Below, piece by piece: positions 22,483 through 35,060 of a stretch of DNA of 64,000 nucleotides (within the stretch, counting starts at the first letter, position 1; every line of letters starts with the position of its first letter). Both the position numbers and the translations under genes were made by a program. Source of the DNA: Cymodocea nodosa (lineage: Eukaryota > Streptophyta > Magnoliopsida > Alismatales > Cymodoceaceae); contig CM072344.1 of NCBI GenBank assembly GCA_036874045.1, positions 10,512,501 to 10,576,500 on the forward strand, written 5' to 3'. The notes under the pieces were generated by a model. It did not search any database, was not told where the DNA came from, and worked only from the letters and a program-made list of their open reading frames with translations.

Positions 22483-23967
22483 TATTGAGTATTTTGTTTT
22501 GATAATGTGTGCTAAATGAAAATAATCATATTTGCTCAATTACTGTTGCTTGTTAAAAGAAATTAAAATCATAAATTAATACAGAAAAAGTTTACTGATA
22601 TAAATACTTGTCTGTATTGGATCTGAAATTATACTAAGTTAATAACTAGTCATTTCATTGCATTAATTTCTCATTTAACTAAATGTTAAGTTAATGTGTG
22701 TTTTTATTGAAAAGCATGATATGTTTTAAAGTTATATTTTCTATATCATGTACAGTGCATGTTTAGACAACTTGTTAAGTTAGAGTTTTGTTTGTATAGA
22801 GATCACATGAGAACTCGTTAAGTTAGAGGCTTAAAGGTTAAAATAGGTCACGTGAGAACTCGTTAAGTTAGTATTATATATGTGGTGAAATTATAAGTTA
22901 TGAATGTTATATTGTATCACATGAGGTGTAGATGTTTAACTCGTTAAGTTAACATAACTAAAGGCGTTGAGTTGCTATGTTGAACATTAAGGCAACACGT
23001 TAGGTTAGCGTTATAAACTTAAGTTGTTATTTTTTGCACGTGGTAAAATTCTTATTATAAAAACATTTGTTTATTACTAGTTCGTTGAGTTATCGTAACA
23101 CAATGGAGATAGTTCGTTGAGTTAGTGTAACACCACAGAGATAGTTCGTTGAGTTAGCTACAGTACTTGTCATGTGAGTTGGCACATGAGAAACTCGTTA
23201 AGTTAGAAAGGTTAAGTTATATATATACTTGTGTTACTAATTTAGTTAACATTAAAGTAACGACTTCTTATTACACTAATGAAAATTTATTCTGCAAGAA
23301 ATTTTTCAGAGATCCAAGACTGATGATTAAAGAAAATTTGAAATGTAAATGTGTGTATTTGGATAAAGGAAAAAGAAAAGACGTGGAGAAGTGGAAAACT
23401 GGTAGTGATTAAACATGGAGGATATCCATGAAATGAAGATACAGTATAAAAGGCACAGAATTCTCATTGATAAAATTATCCCTGCATACAAAACGAAAAA
23501 TCTTTTTAGGGATCAAAAACACCTCTTTGGGGAAAAGCTCTCAAGTGGAAGAAAATTCAGTGAAGCATAAAAAGGTAAGATTTACGTCTTTGAAGATTTA
23601 AAGTATCAGAAGAAAGAAAATTCAGTGAAGCATAAAAAGACAAGATATTCGTCACTGAAGAATTGCTGAAGAAGAAAGAAGAAGAAGAAGAAAGATCTCA
23701 AACAGGGAGAAATATTTTAAATTCTGCAAATTAGTTTTCTTTGTTTGTAATTATGAAACTGTTTAGATGATACATGGTATCAAGATATAATTGCATCTAC
23801 AATTTCTAAGGAGAATTGAATTGTATATTGTAATTGAAACCATGAATAAAAATGATTTTATGAGAACAATGTCTCGACTTGTTTTTGAGTTTTAAAGTTT
23901 CAATTATATTCGAAAATATTGAAAAACACAATTCACACCCCCTCTTGTGTAGCCATACGATCCTACA
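22483..23967 (+). repeat. 5' LTR of element G
   Basis: The LTR is 1485 bp and matches the LTR of C over its length, except that the terminal TG has become TA (TATTGAGTATTTT). TATAAAAGG lies at 23445-23453. U3 carries GTTAAGTTAGAGG-type units with CACGTG boxes, and the R/U5 part has GAAGAAGAAGAA at about 23675-23695. The end is GATCCTACA. Confidence 0.92.
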
Positions 23968-23969
23968 AG

Positions 23970-23981
23970 TGGTATCAGAGC
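23970..23981 (+). other. Primer-binding site of element G
   Basis: TGGTATCAGAGC begins two bases after the LTR end and is complementary to initiator Met-tRNA. Confidence 0.92.
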
Positions 23982-24167
23982 TTTGTTAATAATCTTTGAT
24001 ATAAAATCGATACCAACTTATTTAATATCATTACTTATTCTACCTTCCTTATTTTCAAACAGACATTAATATCTAAGCATACGTTTAACTTTCTTGATTT
24101 AAGGCTCAAGTTGTTTTAAAGTTTTTGGACTGTTTAAAATCAAATAGGTTGAAAAATCTAAGGTAAG

Positions 24168-25538
24168 ATGGCTACTGGAAATGGTAATTTTTCTTTATAT
24201 GAAGGCCAAAATCTTAATCGTCCTCCTTTATTTGATGGAATACATTTTGAATATTGGAAATATAGGATGACTATTTTTCTTCAAAGTATAGATCATAAGT
24301 TGTGGTTAATGATTTCTAAACCATATACTCTGTTATCTACCCCTTATAATACTTGGACAATTACTGAAAAAGAAAATGAAACTCTAAATGCTAAGGGCTT
24401 AAATATTTTATTTTGTGCATTGAGTTATGAACAGTTTAGTAAAGTGTCGGCATATAAATCTGCTTATGAGGTGTGGCATGCATTAGAAGTTTCACAAGAA
24501 GGTACTTCTCAAGTTAAAGAGACAAAAATAAACATGTTAATTCATAAGTATGAACTCTTTAAGATGCATGAAGAAGAAAGTATTTATGAGATGTTTTCTA
24601 GATTTCTTGATATCATAAACTCTTTAAAATGCTTAGGAAAGAATTTTGAATAGAAGGATTTGGTGAGGAAAATTCTCAGATCCCTATGTTCTAAATGGAC
24701 TCAGAAAGTAACATCAATAGAGGAATCACGAGATTTAAATGTTTATACCATGAACGAACTTATAGGAAACTTAACAGCTTATGAAGTTCAATTAAATGAA
24801 TCACTGAGTCACAACAAACCAAAAATGAAGAAAGAAATAGCCTTCAAAATTAATTCAGATTCTGATATATCTACTGATTCTAACGAGAATTTGATTTTGC
24901 TGACTAGGAAATTCAAGAAAGCATGGAAAGCTAGGAAACAACAAAGAAACAAAAATGACAAACCGTCAATGTCAAAATCACTAAATGACAAGAATTCTTC
25001 ATCTAGAAAGTGTGTATGTTACAACTGTAAGAAACCTGGACATCTTTCTCCAGATTGTCTTATAAGGAAAAATGAAAAGCAAAGTAGGACAAATCAGAAG
25101 AAGATGTCTTAGAAAACTCAGAAAAAGTTTTATAAGAAAAAGGTTTTGAAGGTCACTTGGGATGACATGTCTGAAAAGTTTGAATTTGAGGAATCATCAT
25201 CAAAATCTTTACATTTAGAAGGAGAACAAGAGTTAGAATACGTTGCTCATGTGTGCTTCATGGCAGATGAGTCTGAGGTAATATCCGATCTTAAAAGTCA
25301 TTTAGATTTTAACTTTGATGAATTATTATGTGCTTATTGTGCATTATTACAAAAACTTAAAGTTTGTAAACTGGAAAATAAGAATATTAGAAACTCTTTA
25401 TCCATTGTGGAAGAAGAAAATAGTTTTCTATCTACTACTTTAGAAAAGTTTAAATGTGATAATGAAAATCATGCTAGAGATTTACATAAATTTAGATTTA
25501 ATGAATGTGTCTTGCATGAACAAATATAGAATACAAAT
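24168..25538 (+). pseudogene. gag: gag of element G, first part
   Basis: It starts MATGNGNFSLYEGQN after a 200-bp leader. The capsid-type domain (FEYWKYRMTIFLQSIDHKLW, ALSYEQFSKVSAYKSAYEVW) is intact up to a TAG at 24651. The frame then continues through VRKILRSLCSKW to a complete zinc knuckle CYNCKKPGHLSPDC (about 25018-25060). Further TAG stops lie at 25110 and 25527. An acidic segment and a coiled coil follow. Insertion of H interrupts it at 25538; the coiled coil resumes at 36821. Confidence 0.88.
25534..25538. repeat. Target-site duplication of element H, left copy
   Basis: CAAAT precedes the TG of H and recurs exactly at 36816-36820 after its other end. Removing H and one copy restores the G coding homology. 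Confidence 0.93.
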
Positions 25539-27249
25539 TGTAGGATCGTATGGCTACACAAGTGGGGGGTGAATTGTGTATTTTTAATATTTTCTGAAAT
25601 ATAATTGAAACTTTAAAACTCAAAAATAAGTCGAGACATTGTTTTCATAAAATCATTTTTATTCAAGGTTTCAATTACAATATACAATTCAATTCTCCTC
25701 ATAAATTGTAGATGCAATTATATTTCGATACCATATTTCATCTATAAAATTTCATAACTACAAATAGAGAAAAATAATTTGCGGAATTTAAAACATTTCT
25801 CCCTATTTGTGATCTTTCTTCTTCTTCTTCTTCCTTTTTCTTCAGTAATTCTTCAATGACGAATATCTTGTCTTTTTATGCTTCACCAGATTTGCTTTCT
25901 TCTGACACTTCAAATCTTTAGTGACGAAAATCTTACCTTTTTATGCTTCACTGAATTTTCTTCCACTTGAGAGATTTTTCCCGAAGAGGTGTTTTTGATC
26001 CTTGAAAAAGATTTTTCTTTTGGTGTGTAGGGATGGTTTGATCCTTGAAAAGATTTTTCGTTTTGTGTGCAAGGATAATTTGATCAACGAGAATTCTATG
26101 CCTTTTATACTGTATCTTCATTTCATGCATATCCTTCACGTTTAACCACTACCAGTTTTCCACTTCTCCACGTCTTTTCTTTTTCCTTCATCGAAACACA
26201 CACGTTCTAACCCACGTTTATATTTCAAATTTTCTTTAATCATCAGTCCTGGATCTCTGAAAAATTTCCTACAAAATAAACCTTTCTTGTCCAAAAATTT
26301 TTCATCAGTGTAATAAGAAGTCGTTACTTTAATGTTAACTAAACGAGTAACACAAGTATATATATATAACTTAATGAGTTCACCATGTGCTATTTCACGT
26401 GACAAGTATTGTACCTAACTCAACGAACTAAGTCTGTGGTGTTATGCTAACTCAACGAACTAGCTTAACATTTCTTTCGAAAGGTTAAACGATAACTCAC
26501 CGAAAACAGTTTAAGTTTCGGATAGTTACAGATGTAAGTCACCGAAAAACTCTTTATATTATAAAACTAGTGAGACACGTGTCAAAACCTGAAAACATGA
26601 CTTAAGTTACCTTTCGGATAGTTATCACTGTAAGTCTCTGAAAAAACTTTAACTCATTGATTTAGTAATAAACAAATGTTTTTTATAATAAGAATTTTAC
26701 CACGTGCAAAAATAACAACTTAAGTTTATAACATTAACCTAACGCGTTGCCTTAGTGTTCAATATAGCAACTCAATGCGTTTAGTTATGTTAACTTAACG
26801 AGTTAAACATGTGTACCTCACATGATATAATACAACATTCGTAACTTATAATTTCATCACGTGTATAACACTAACTTAACGAGTTCGTCTCTTCTTTTAC
26901 TCACTAACTTAACGAGTTATCACGTGACTATTTTAACCTTTAAGCCTCTAACTTAACGAGTTCTCACATGATCTCTATACAAACAACACTCTAACTTAAC
27001 GAGTTGTCTAAACGTGCACTATTCATGATACAAAAGATATAACTTTAAAACATATCATGCTTTTCAATAAAAACACACGTTAACTTAACGTTTAGCTAAA
27101 TGAGGAATTAATGCAATGAAATGACTAGTTATTAAGTTCAGATCCAATACAGACAAGTATTTATATCAGTAAGCTTTTTCTATATTAATTGATGATTTTA
27201 ATTTCTTTTCACAAGCAATAGTAATTGAGAAAATATGGTTATTTTCATT
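25539..27249 (-). repeat. 3' LTR of element H, first bases of U3 missing
   Basis: It matches the 5' LTR at 35061-36815 but stops after TTTTCATT at 27249. The first 35 or so LTR bases and the adjoining polypurine tract are deleted, and the LTR joins TAACTCAACAAAGCACC of the internal region. TATAAAAGG is at complement 26101-26109. Both H LTRs carry an extra block of about 200 bp (26462-26665 here) with TTTCGGATAGTTA units that A, C and G lack. Confidence 0.9.
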
Positions 27250-27696
27250 TAACTCAACAAAGCACCTTCGTTGGGTTAACTTTTAATTCAACAAACTTGT
27301 TTGTTGACTTAAGTTCACTTAAGCTTATTTCTATTGTTTGTGTAAATTTTACGTCTCAGAACTAAAAACTCTCAGATGTCAATAATTATATAAGTATTAG
27401 TTTTCTAATTATCATCTATCAGATTACAATAACCATTTAAATAGCATCTCCTTTTATAATATATATATGCAATTAAGTTCATAATCATCTTTTTATAATA
27501 TTTCTCCCCCTTTTTGTCATTAATCAAAAAGATAACTACAGAGAACATATATATATATAAGAGATATAATTACAACAACTCTTTCTGTAAACAAGAATAA
27601 TAATTGAACACATTTACAGAAAAATGTATTGTTCAATCAATTAAACAAGTAATACAAACATTACATTTTGTATTCAAAAACAAACAAAAATAGTTA
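27250..27696 (-). other. 3' non-coding region of H
   Basis: This AT-rich stretch is homologous to 10086-10540 of C. One polypurine tract remains (GACAAAAAGGGGGAGAA on the minus strand, about 27502-27518). The LTR-proximal tract is gone. TA-repeat runs occur at about 27460-27470 and 27548-27560. Confidence 0.65.
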
Positions 27697-29957
27697 TCAA
27701 CCCCTCCTAAGTATATCACTTATAGCATTACATATTTTATCTCCTAGATGCCTAATATCATTTCTGATGTCGTTAAGCACTGCATCTAAGTCAGGAGGTA
27801 ACTGGGTTTGCTGTTCTACTTGAACTGAATAACTTTGTTGTTGTTGTTGTATATGGTTTGTATTAGGTTGTTGTTGTTGTCGTCGTTGAGGTTATGCATG
27901 GCTTGGAATTTTTGCAAATCTTTGACACTAAATGCTCTCATGCCTTTAGTTTCAAAGGGCTAGTCAGATAAAGTCAATTGGCTTGCAAGGATTCTACATA
28001 CAGCATCACCATAAAATAACTTTGAACTCTTATGCTGTAGTTGAGACATAAAAACATCAAACCAATTTATTTGAATTCTATTCAGCAGGCCATAAGTTGC
28101 ATATAAACAACTTCTGCTGACTTCCAAATTGTGTCCAACTCTCTAAAATAAATTTGAATGCAATATATTTGCAATAAATCTTGCCTCTGCATTCAAATTT
28201 TCTATTAATCTCATTTCAGAATATACATTTGGAATTTTTGATAAAGACTGAATGTTCCATTTCAATTGTCTTATCATGTCAAATCTGTTGGTAACAACAA
28301 CACCTTCATTCCTTAATCCTAAAACTTCAAAAATTAACTCAGGAGACAATATAAACTCTTGTTCATTTATTTGAGTTTTCAGAAAATTTCTATTCTTGAC
28401 CAGATTGCTATAAAAAGTTGCAATAAGCTCTGTGTATTGCTTCCATTTCGTTCCTACTGGCAAGAATTTAATGAGGCATTGAAACTCAAACAGATCTCTT
28501 ATTTCCATCAGATTTCTAAATTGTATTGGACAAGCATGTAGAATCTAACATGTAATCAGATTATTGTATTTCTGCAATGCTTATTCAGATCTAAAATGAA
28601 TTGCATTACCTTGAATTTTTAATATTATACACAAAGAAGGTGATACCTAAAGCCGTGATTTAGAGTTTAATTCATCTTCGGGAACCTCTTCTTTAAAATG
28701 AATGTCATGTTGTTCCTCTTCGAAAATATTATCTTGAAGCTGCTCAGGTAAGCTTAATTCTTCAGCTTCAACAGTGTTAGGAACATTGTCAATATGCTCA
28801 ACATTAATTTGTTCAGTCTCTATGGAATGTTCAGAGTACAATTTTTCCACAAATTCTACAGCCGGTGTATCTGTCTATAATTGTTCATTTTGTTCAACAA
28901 ATAATTCCATTGATTCATGTTGTGAATTCTCAAACTCTGCTTCTATAGATTCCGTAGAAGGCTGGTTAACTTTTAGCTCTTCTGGAGTCTTAACAATTTC
29001 AATATCTGCTACTCTAGACAATTTAGCCTTTGAACTAGTTACTGCTTCAACATTGTCAATTATATTTGCAATAACTTGTTCAATGTCAGGTGCCTGATGC
29101 TCTAATTTGTCAATTTCTGCATCATCAAGACTTGCACTAATAGAAAAACTTGAGCTCATATTTGACTTGGATTTCTTCTCAAGTTTTCTAGCAAGGGAAA
29201 ATAAAGTCTCATTATCTTCCTCAGTTTCAGTGTGCTTGGAACTAATGAGTTTATCAGATGCACAATAAGGTACAATGTCTAGACATACATTGTCCTTTGG
29301 AAATAAATTTTCATCTGATTTTCCTTTTTCAATAGACTTTGTTTCCTTAGACATAATTTTTCTAACTTTCCTTCTATAAAATTTCTATTTCTCTTTTTCA
29401 AGTATTGCTGTTTTTTTTTCAAATTGCTCCATAAAAGTTTTCTGCTTTAATTCTTCTAAGGCACTTTCTATTGCAACGGCCTTTTGAAGACTGTCAACTT
29501 TTGTTTTGTCTACAACAATATTTGATTCTACTTGTTTTGAATATAAAGGAGTAGGGATAGTTGATTCATGCTCTTCCTCAAATGCATGTAGTCTTGTTCC
29601 GTTTATAGGAGTTTGAGGAGTTCTATTTGATGAACCAACACCTTTTTCCAAATATTTTGCATACTGTTCCAAAAATGCAATCTCAGCACATTTCATTTTG
29701 TATTCTCTATCAAATTTACTACGAATACCCATGTATGTAATATTTGCTTCAGTATGTTAAAGTTCTTGTCTAACTTCATCTAATATACCTTAAGGAAAGA
29801 AGTAATCTCTATAAAGTTCTACTAACCTTTTGTCCACTCAAAATATTTTCTTGAACCAAGTACGTGGAACTTCATCATTCTCTATTTCTTTTCCTTTTGC
29901 ATCTCTTCTGCTTTTGCCTTTTCCTTTGCCACAACCTTTGTAGAACTTGGAGACCAT
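27697..29957 (-). pseudogene. Extra 3' ORF of element H, Transposase_32-like
   Basis: This is the same ORF as in C. It starts with a basic Gly/Lys/Arg-rich segment (FYKGCGKGKGKSRRD), then an acidic helical region with many Glu (IVPYCASDKLISS, EELKVNQPSTES), then the domain at about 27940-28510 (LFEFQCLIKFLPVG, ATFYSNLVKNR, FEVLGLRNEGV, FIANILHSNLF, LFYGDAVCRILAS). An Asn/Gln-rich repeat (TTGTTGTTG on the plus strand near 27840-27880) and a C-terminal helix end it. Stops occur near 29390, 28875, 28645 and 28145, plus some early ones. Length and layout match C, so the ORF is a family trait and not a local accident. Confidence 0.78.
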
Positions 29958-31548
29958 CGTCGCAAGTTGTAACACCAACAAGTAGGAAATATTTTCTTGA
30001 CAAAGTTTACAAATAACCTAAGTGCTCGTGTAATAAGTGTTTAAATAGGGTTTTTAGGCACATAACTCAACGTGAAGAGAAGTCGAGTTTAGAAATTAAA
30101 TAAATACTGAATAAAGTTTATTCAATCAAGGTACCCGAAATATTCAAGTATAACTCGTTGAGTTAACTAACCTAATGAGTAAAATGCTGTCTAGAGGTAG
30201 TTTTACATGTTACCTTATCTAACATAACATCTAGTTAGTACACTTAAAACAATTTTCGAATGCTTCCAACTGAAACGTTCCGAAAACAACATACAAGCTA
30301 AACTTAACATTATCTTGAGAACATTGTAAACTATTTGAACTTTTTGTCCTTTGAATCTAAAATAGTTTATTTGTCTTTTTAAATTATTTCATCAAGATTT
30401 TAAGAGGACATTAATTCAGATTAACTAAGATTTGTATTCTAAATTATATTAATCTGTTTTTGACATTGTTAATCCTCCCCCTACAAATATACTTCAAATA
30501 TATTCAATCAAAATACAAAATATACTTGTAGTGACAATAGATGTTAAGTATAACTATACTTTTAAATTTTCTTTTCAGAAACTTCCATTATCCTGACATC
30601 ATCAAAAATGATTTCCAGAATCAATTCCTACTATATATGAATCAAAACACAACATTGAACTCAACTCGATTAATTCAAGGAGAATAAAAGAATGTATCTC
30701 AAATAAACGTTTTCAAAAGTACTAATGTTGATTCAATAAATCAGTAGTCATATTGGTATAAACTATATGCGATTCAAAGATATCTGTAATTAATGAAACA
30801 ACTTTTTCTTTTCAAAACAGTAAATATTGACAATTTTCTTTCAAAGTTAGTTTGAAAAGCTTGAATCATACAAGAGCTTTCTAATGTACCCGTGTAATGA
30901 GCTTTTAGTCAACAATCCCAAATCTGATCAAGACCTTAGGTTGCCAGATTTAAAGAATCCTTTTTTAGGACAACAATCCTTACATACCTATCTGCTAAAG
31001 TACAAAAGGCTCGTGATCAAACTGATCTATAAACTCTCAAAGATTTTCACTTTGTAAGCACTTTTCATTTTAAGTAAAGTATATATGTATTCCATTAATA
31101 TAGATGTAATAAAACACAAATCTCATACAATTTTTACTTCTATGATAGTACTGAGAATATGAATCAGTTTCAATAAGCTTATACTTTTGATTAACAATTT
31201 AAGATGAGTTACATATAACTTATTCTACAAGTTTAATCAATTAAGTCAAATTTATGCATGATCATATGCATTTTCCTTGATTCAAAGAAAACATTTAATC
31301 AAAATTTCAGAATGTCAGAAGTATTTAATGTTTTTCATTTACACTTCCACTTCAAAATTTTAAAAACCATTAAAATTGATAAACTACTTTAAAATCAATA
31401 AGATACTACTATGATTTTATAGTAAATACATAGTATCTTAGGCAGCAGTTTAGATATTACTTTAGGTATTTTATAATAAGTATATAATATCTATGAGGTG
31501 AACAATATCATCAATAATATTTATCTTTTTATGTAGAGTTTAAGCATT
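29958..31548 (-). other. Spacer of H between pol and the extra ORF
   Basis: It is homologous to the spacer of C and no coding sequence is seen. TATTTAAAC at complement 30039-30047 lies 90 bp before the ORF start, and TAGGGGGAGGA at about complement 30472-30482. The block at about 30843-31040 is the one also found in Gypsy J near 52000-52200. Confidence 0.68.
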
Positions 31549-32639
31549 TTACACATCACATAGCCTACAAATACCTAAATTTAATCTAATGTTGCAGAAT
31601 GTATTTTCATCTAGAGGTTTTGTAAATATATCAGCTAATTGATTTTTACTAGACACAAATTCTAATTTAATTTTTCTTTTAATTATGTTATCTCTTAGAA
31701 AATGATGTCTAACCTCTATATGTTTTGCTCTTGAATGTAATACAGGATTTTTAGAAAGATTTATTGCAGAACTACTGTCACCATAAATCTCAGTTGTATC
31801 ATAAGATAATCCAAAATCTTCTAAAGTTTGCCTTATCCACAGAATCTGAGTACAACACAGTGCAGCAGCAACATATTCAGCTTCTGTAGTAGAAAGTGCT
31901 ACATAGTTTTGCTTTTTACTAAACCATGTCACCAAATTATTTCCCAATAATTGACATGTGCCACTGGTACTCTTTCTATCAGATTTAGATCCTGCATAAT
32001 CAACATCAGTATATCCTATAAGATCTATTGAACTATCCTTAGAATAATACAGTTTGAAATTTTTAGTTCCTTGTATATATCTAAATATTCTTTTAACTGC
32101 AATTAAGTGTGATTCCTTAGGATTAGATTGAAATCTAGCACAAACACACACAACAAACATAATATCAGGTCTACTAGCAGTCAAATAAAGTAAAGAACCA
32201 ATCATACTTCTATATTTTCTTTGATCTATAGATTTTCCTATGTCATCAATATCTAACTTTAAAGTAATACTCATAGGAGTTCCTTGAATCCTTGTATCAT
32301 TAAAATTAAATTTCTTAAGCATTTCATCTGCATATTTTTCCTGATTTAAAAATATACCTTTATCCATTTATGACACTCAGTAAATTAAATCCTAGGTTTT
32401 CTACATATAGTACATTCGAAATAACACAAGTAGGAGTTATTTGAACATTACCCATACCTATGATTTTATCTTTGCTTTTGTTTCCAAATGTTACACTTCC
32501 TTTCATTGTATTTGTAAAATTTTGTAATAGACTTTTCTGTTCGGTTATGTGACTTGACGCTCCAATGTCCAAGATCCATTTTGATGTTGTTTCCTGTGCA
32601 ACACAAATTAAGAAAAACTTTTTCTTGGTACCCAATGTT
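31549..32639 (-). pseudogene. pol: pol remnant of H: protease start fused to reverse transcriptase C-terminus and RNase H
   Basis: In the minus sense, the protease box WILDIGASSHITEQ and the segment to NLLSVI are followed directly by MDKGIFLNQEKYADEML, the connection and RNase H (KSTSGTCQLLGNN, ALSTTEAEYVAAA, YGDSSSAINLSK, RAKHIEVRHHFLRD), ending LGICRLCDV. The join is at about 32368. About 2 kb coding for gag-pre-integrase, integrase and most of reverse transcriptase, including the YVDD box, is missing, and the frame is not kept across the join. The 272-codon RNase H part is open but has no start signal of its own. Confidence 0.9.
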
Positions 32640-34860
32640 GTTGAGGACCAAGTTCATTAAACGCATATTTCTTCTTTTTGTTTAAAAATAGTTTAACATT
32701 ATCATTTATATTCTTATTAGTTGTAAGTACTATTGATTTATCATTAGCTTCATACTCACATATTGCATTATTGCTTTTGTAATCATTCTTTTTGTTTTCA
32801 GATGTAGTATAATCAAGACCAAACAGATTTTTATCAAATGTTAATTTATTTTGGTCATGCTCATACATTTCAGTAAGTTCATACCAAGATTTTGTGCTTG
32901 TATTAACACTTTCCGTACATACAAAATCTTTTTCTGCTCAAGAATTTTTAGTTTTATCACATGCAGAATGAGTAATTGGTCTAATACTAGTGTATTGAAT
33001 TACAAGCTCAGGTTCCTGAATTTTCAATTTACTACAATTGTTTGAAATTTTAGAAACATTAGAAACTGAATTTCCAGAACAAGAAACAAGATTTCTAGAA
33101 ACATTTATAGTCATGTTAGAAGTACAATTTGACAAATCACATTGATTTATATTATTACTGCATAATTCATCCCTTGAAGTACCTACTTCTATATATTTAT
33201 TACCTTGTTTCATAATAAAAGTAATTTTAGTCTTAGATTTACTTGAACTGCAACTAATAAATCCTTTATTCGCTTGAGATTCAAGATATTCAAGATAATC
33301 AAATCCTAAGCCAAATTTATAAGACACCCCAGGAGTACTAGTTAGTTTGTCTAACTTAGTTTGACTTAAATTCCATTTCTCAATGGTAGAATTTAAATTT
33401 TGCTCTCTTAGTTTTAATTTATCTATCTCTAATTCAAGTTTATTTATATTATTTCTCAACATTTCATTTTCAAATTCTATCTTTCATTTTTCAACATTTA
33501 TATTTTGTATTCGTTCATGCAAGATACATTCATTAAATCTAAATTTTTGCAAATCTCTTGCATGATTTTCATTATCACATTTAAACTTTTCTAAAGTAGT
33601 AGACAGGAAACAATTTTCTTCTTCCATAATGGATGAAGATTTTCTAATATTCTTATTTTTCCAATTTACATACTTTAAGTTTTTGTAATAATGCATGATA
33701 AGCACATAATAATTCATCAAAGTTGAAATCTGAATGACTTTCAGGATCAGATATTAACTCAGACTCATCTGCCATGAAGCACACATGAGCAACGTCTTCT
33801 AACTCTTGTTCTCCTTCTGAATGTGAAGATTTTGATGCTAATTCCTCAGATTCAGACTCTTCAGACGTGTCATCCCAAGTGACCTTCAAAGCCTTTTTCT
33901 TGTAAAACTTTTTCTGAGTTTTCTGAGCCATCTTCTTCTGATTTGTCTTACTTTGCTTTTCATTTTTCCTCATAGGACAATCTAGAGAAAGATGTCTAGG
34001 TTTCTTACAGTTGCATACTTTCTAGATGAAGAATTCTTGTCATTTAGTGATTTTGACGTTGAGGGTTTATCATTTTTGTTCCTTTGCTGTTTCCTAGCTT
34101 TCCATGCTTTCTTGAATTTCCTAGTCAGCAAAATCAAATCCTCGTCAAAATCAGTAGATATATCAGAATCTGAATTAATTTCAAAGGCTATTTCTTTCTT
34201 CATTTTTAGTTTGTTGTGACTCAATGATTCATTTAATTGAACTTCATAAGATGTTAAATTTCCTATAAGTTCATTCATAGTATAAACATTTAAATCTCGT
34301 GATTCCTCTATTGATGTTACTTTCTAAGACCATTTAGAACTTTGGGATCTGAGAATTTTCCTCACCAAATCCTTCTATTCAAAATTCTTTCCTAAGCATT
34401 TTAAAGAGTTTATGATATCAAGAAATCTAAAAAACATCTCAGAAATATTTTCGTCTTCATGCATCTTAAAGAGTTCATACTTATGAATCAACATGTTTAT
34501 TTTTGTCTCTTTAACTTGAGAAGTACCCTCATGTGAAACTTCTAATGCATGCCACGCCTCATAAGCAGATTTATATGCCGACACTTTACTAAACTGTTCA
34601 TAACTCAATGCACAAAATAAAATATTTAAGCCCTTAGCATTTAGAGTTTCATTTTCTTTTTCAGTAATTGTCCAAGTATTATAAGGAGTAGTTAACAGAG
34701 TATATGGTTTAGAAATCATGAACCACAATTTATGATCTATACTTTGAAGAAAAGCAGTCATCCTATATTTCCAATATTCATAATGTATTCCATCAAATAA
34801 AGGAGGACGATTAAGATTTTGGCCTTCATATAAAGAAAAGTTGCCATTTCCAGTAGCCAT
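32640..34860 (-). pseudogene. gag: gag of element H, with stops and frameshifts
   Basis: It starts MATGNGNFSLYEGQN at 34860. The first 161 codons, the capsid-type domain, are open, then a stop stands where G also has TAG. The zinc-knuckle region near 33990-34020 has lost bases, so the first Cys spacing is wrong (CNCKKPRHLSLDC) and the frame shifts. The C-terminal part is acidic (SEESESEELASKSSHSEGEQ) and then coiled coil (NNINKLELEIDKLKLREQN). It is homologous to gag of A and G. Confidence 0.86.
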
Positions 34861-35046
34861 TTTACCTTAGATTTTTCAACCTATTTGATTTTAAACAGTC
34901 TAAAAACTTTAAAACAACTTGAGCCTTAAATCAAGAAAGTTAAACGTATGCTCAGATATTAATTTCTGTTTAAAAACAAGGAAGGTAGAATAAGCAATGA
35001 TATTAAATAAGTTGGTATAGATTTTATATCAAAGATTATCAACAAA

Positions 35047-35058
35047 GCTTTGATACCA
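35047..35058 (-). other. Primer-binding site of element H
   Basis: TGGTATCAAAGC on the minus strand lies two bases inside the LTR end. It is the initiator-Met tRNA site with one change from the usual TGGTATCAGAGC. Confidence 0.9.
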
Positions 35059-35060
35059 CT

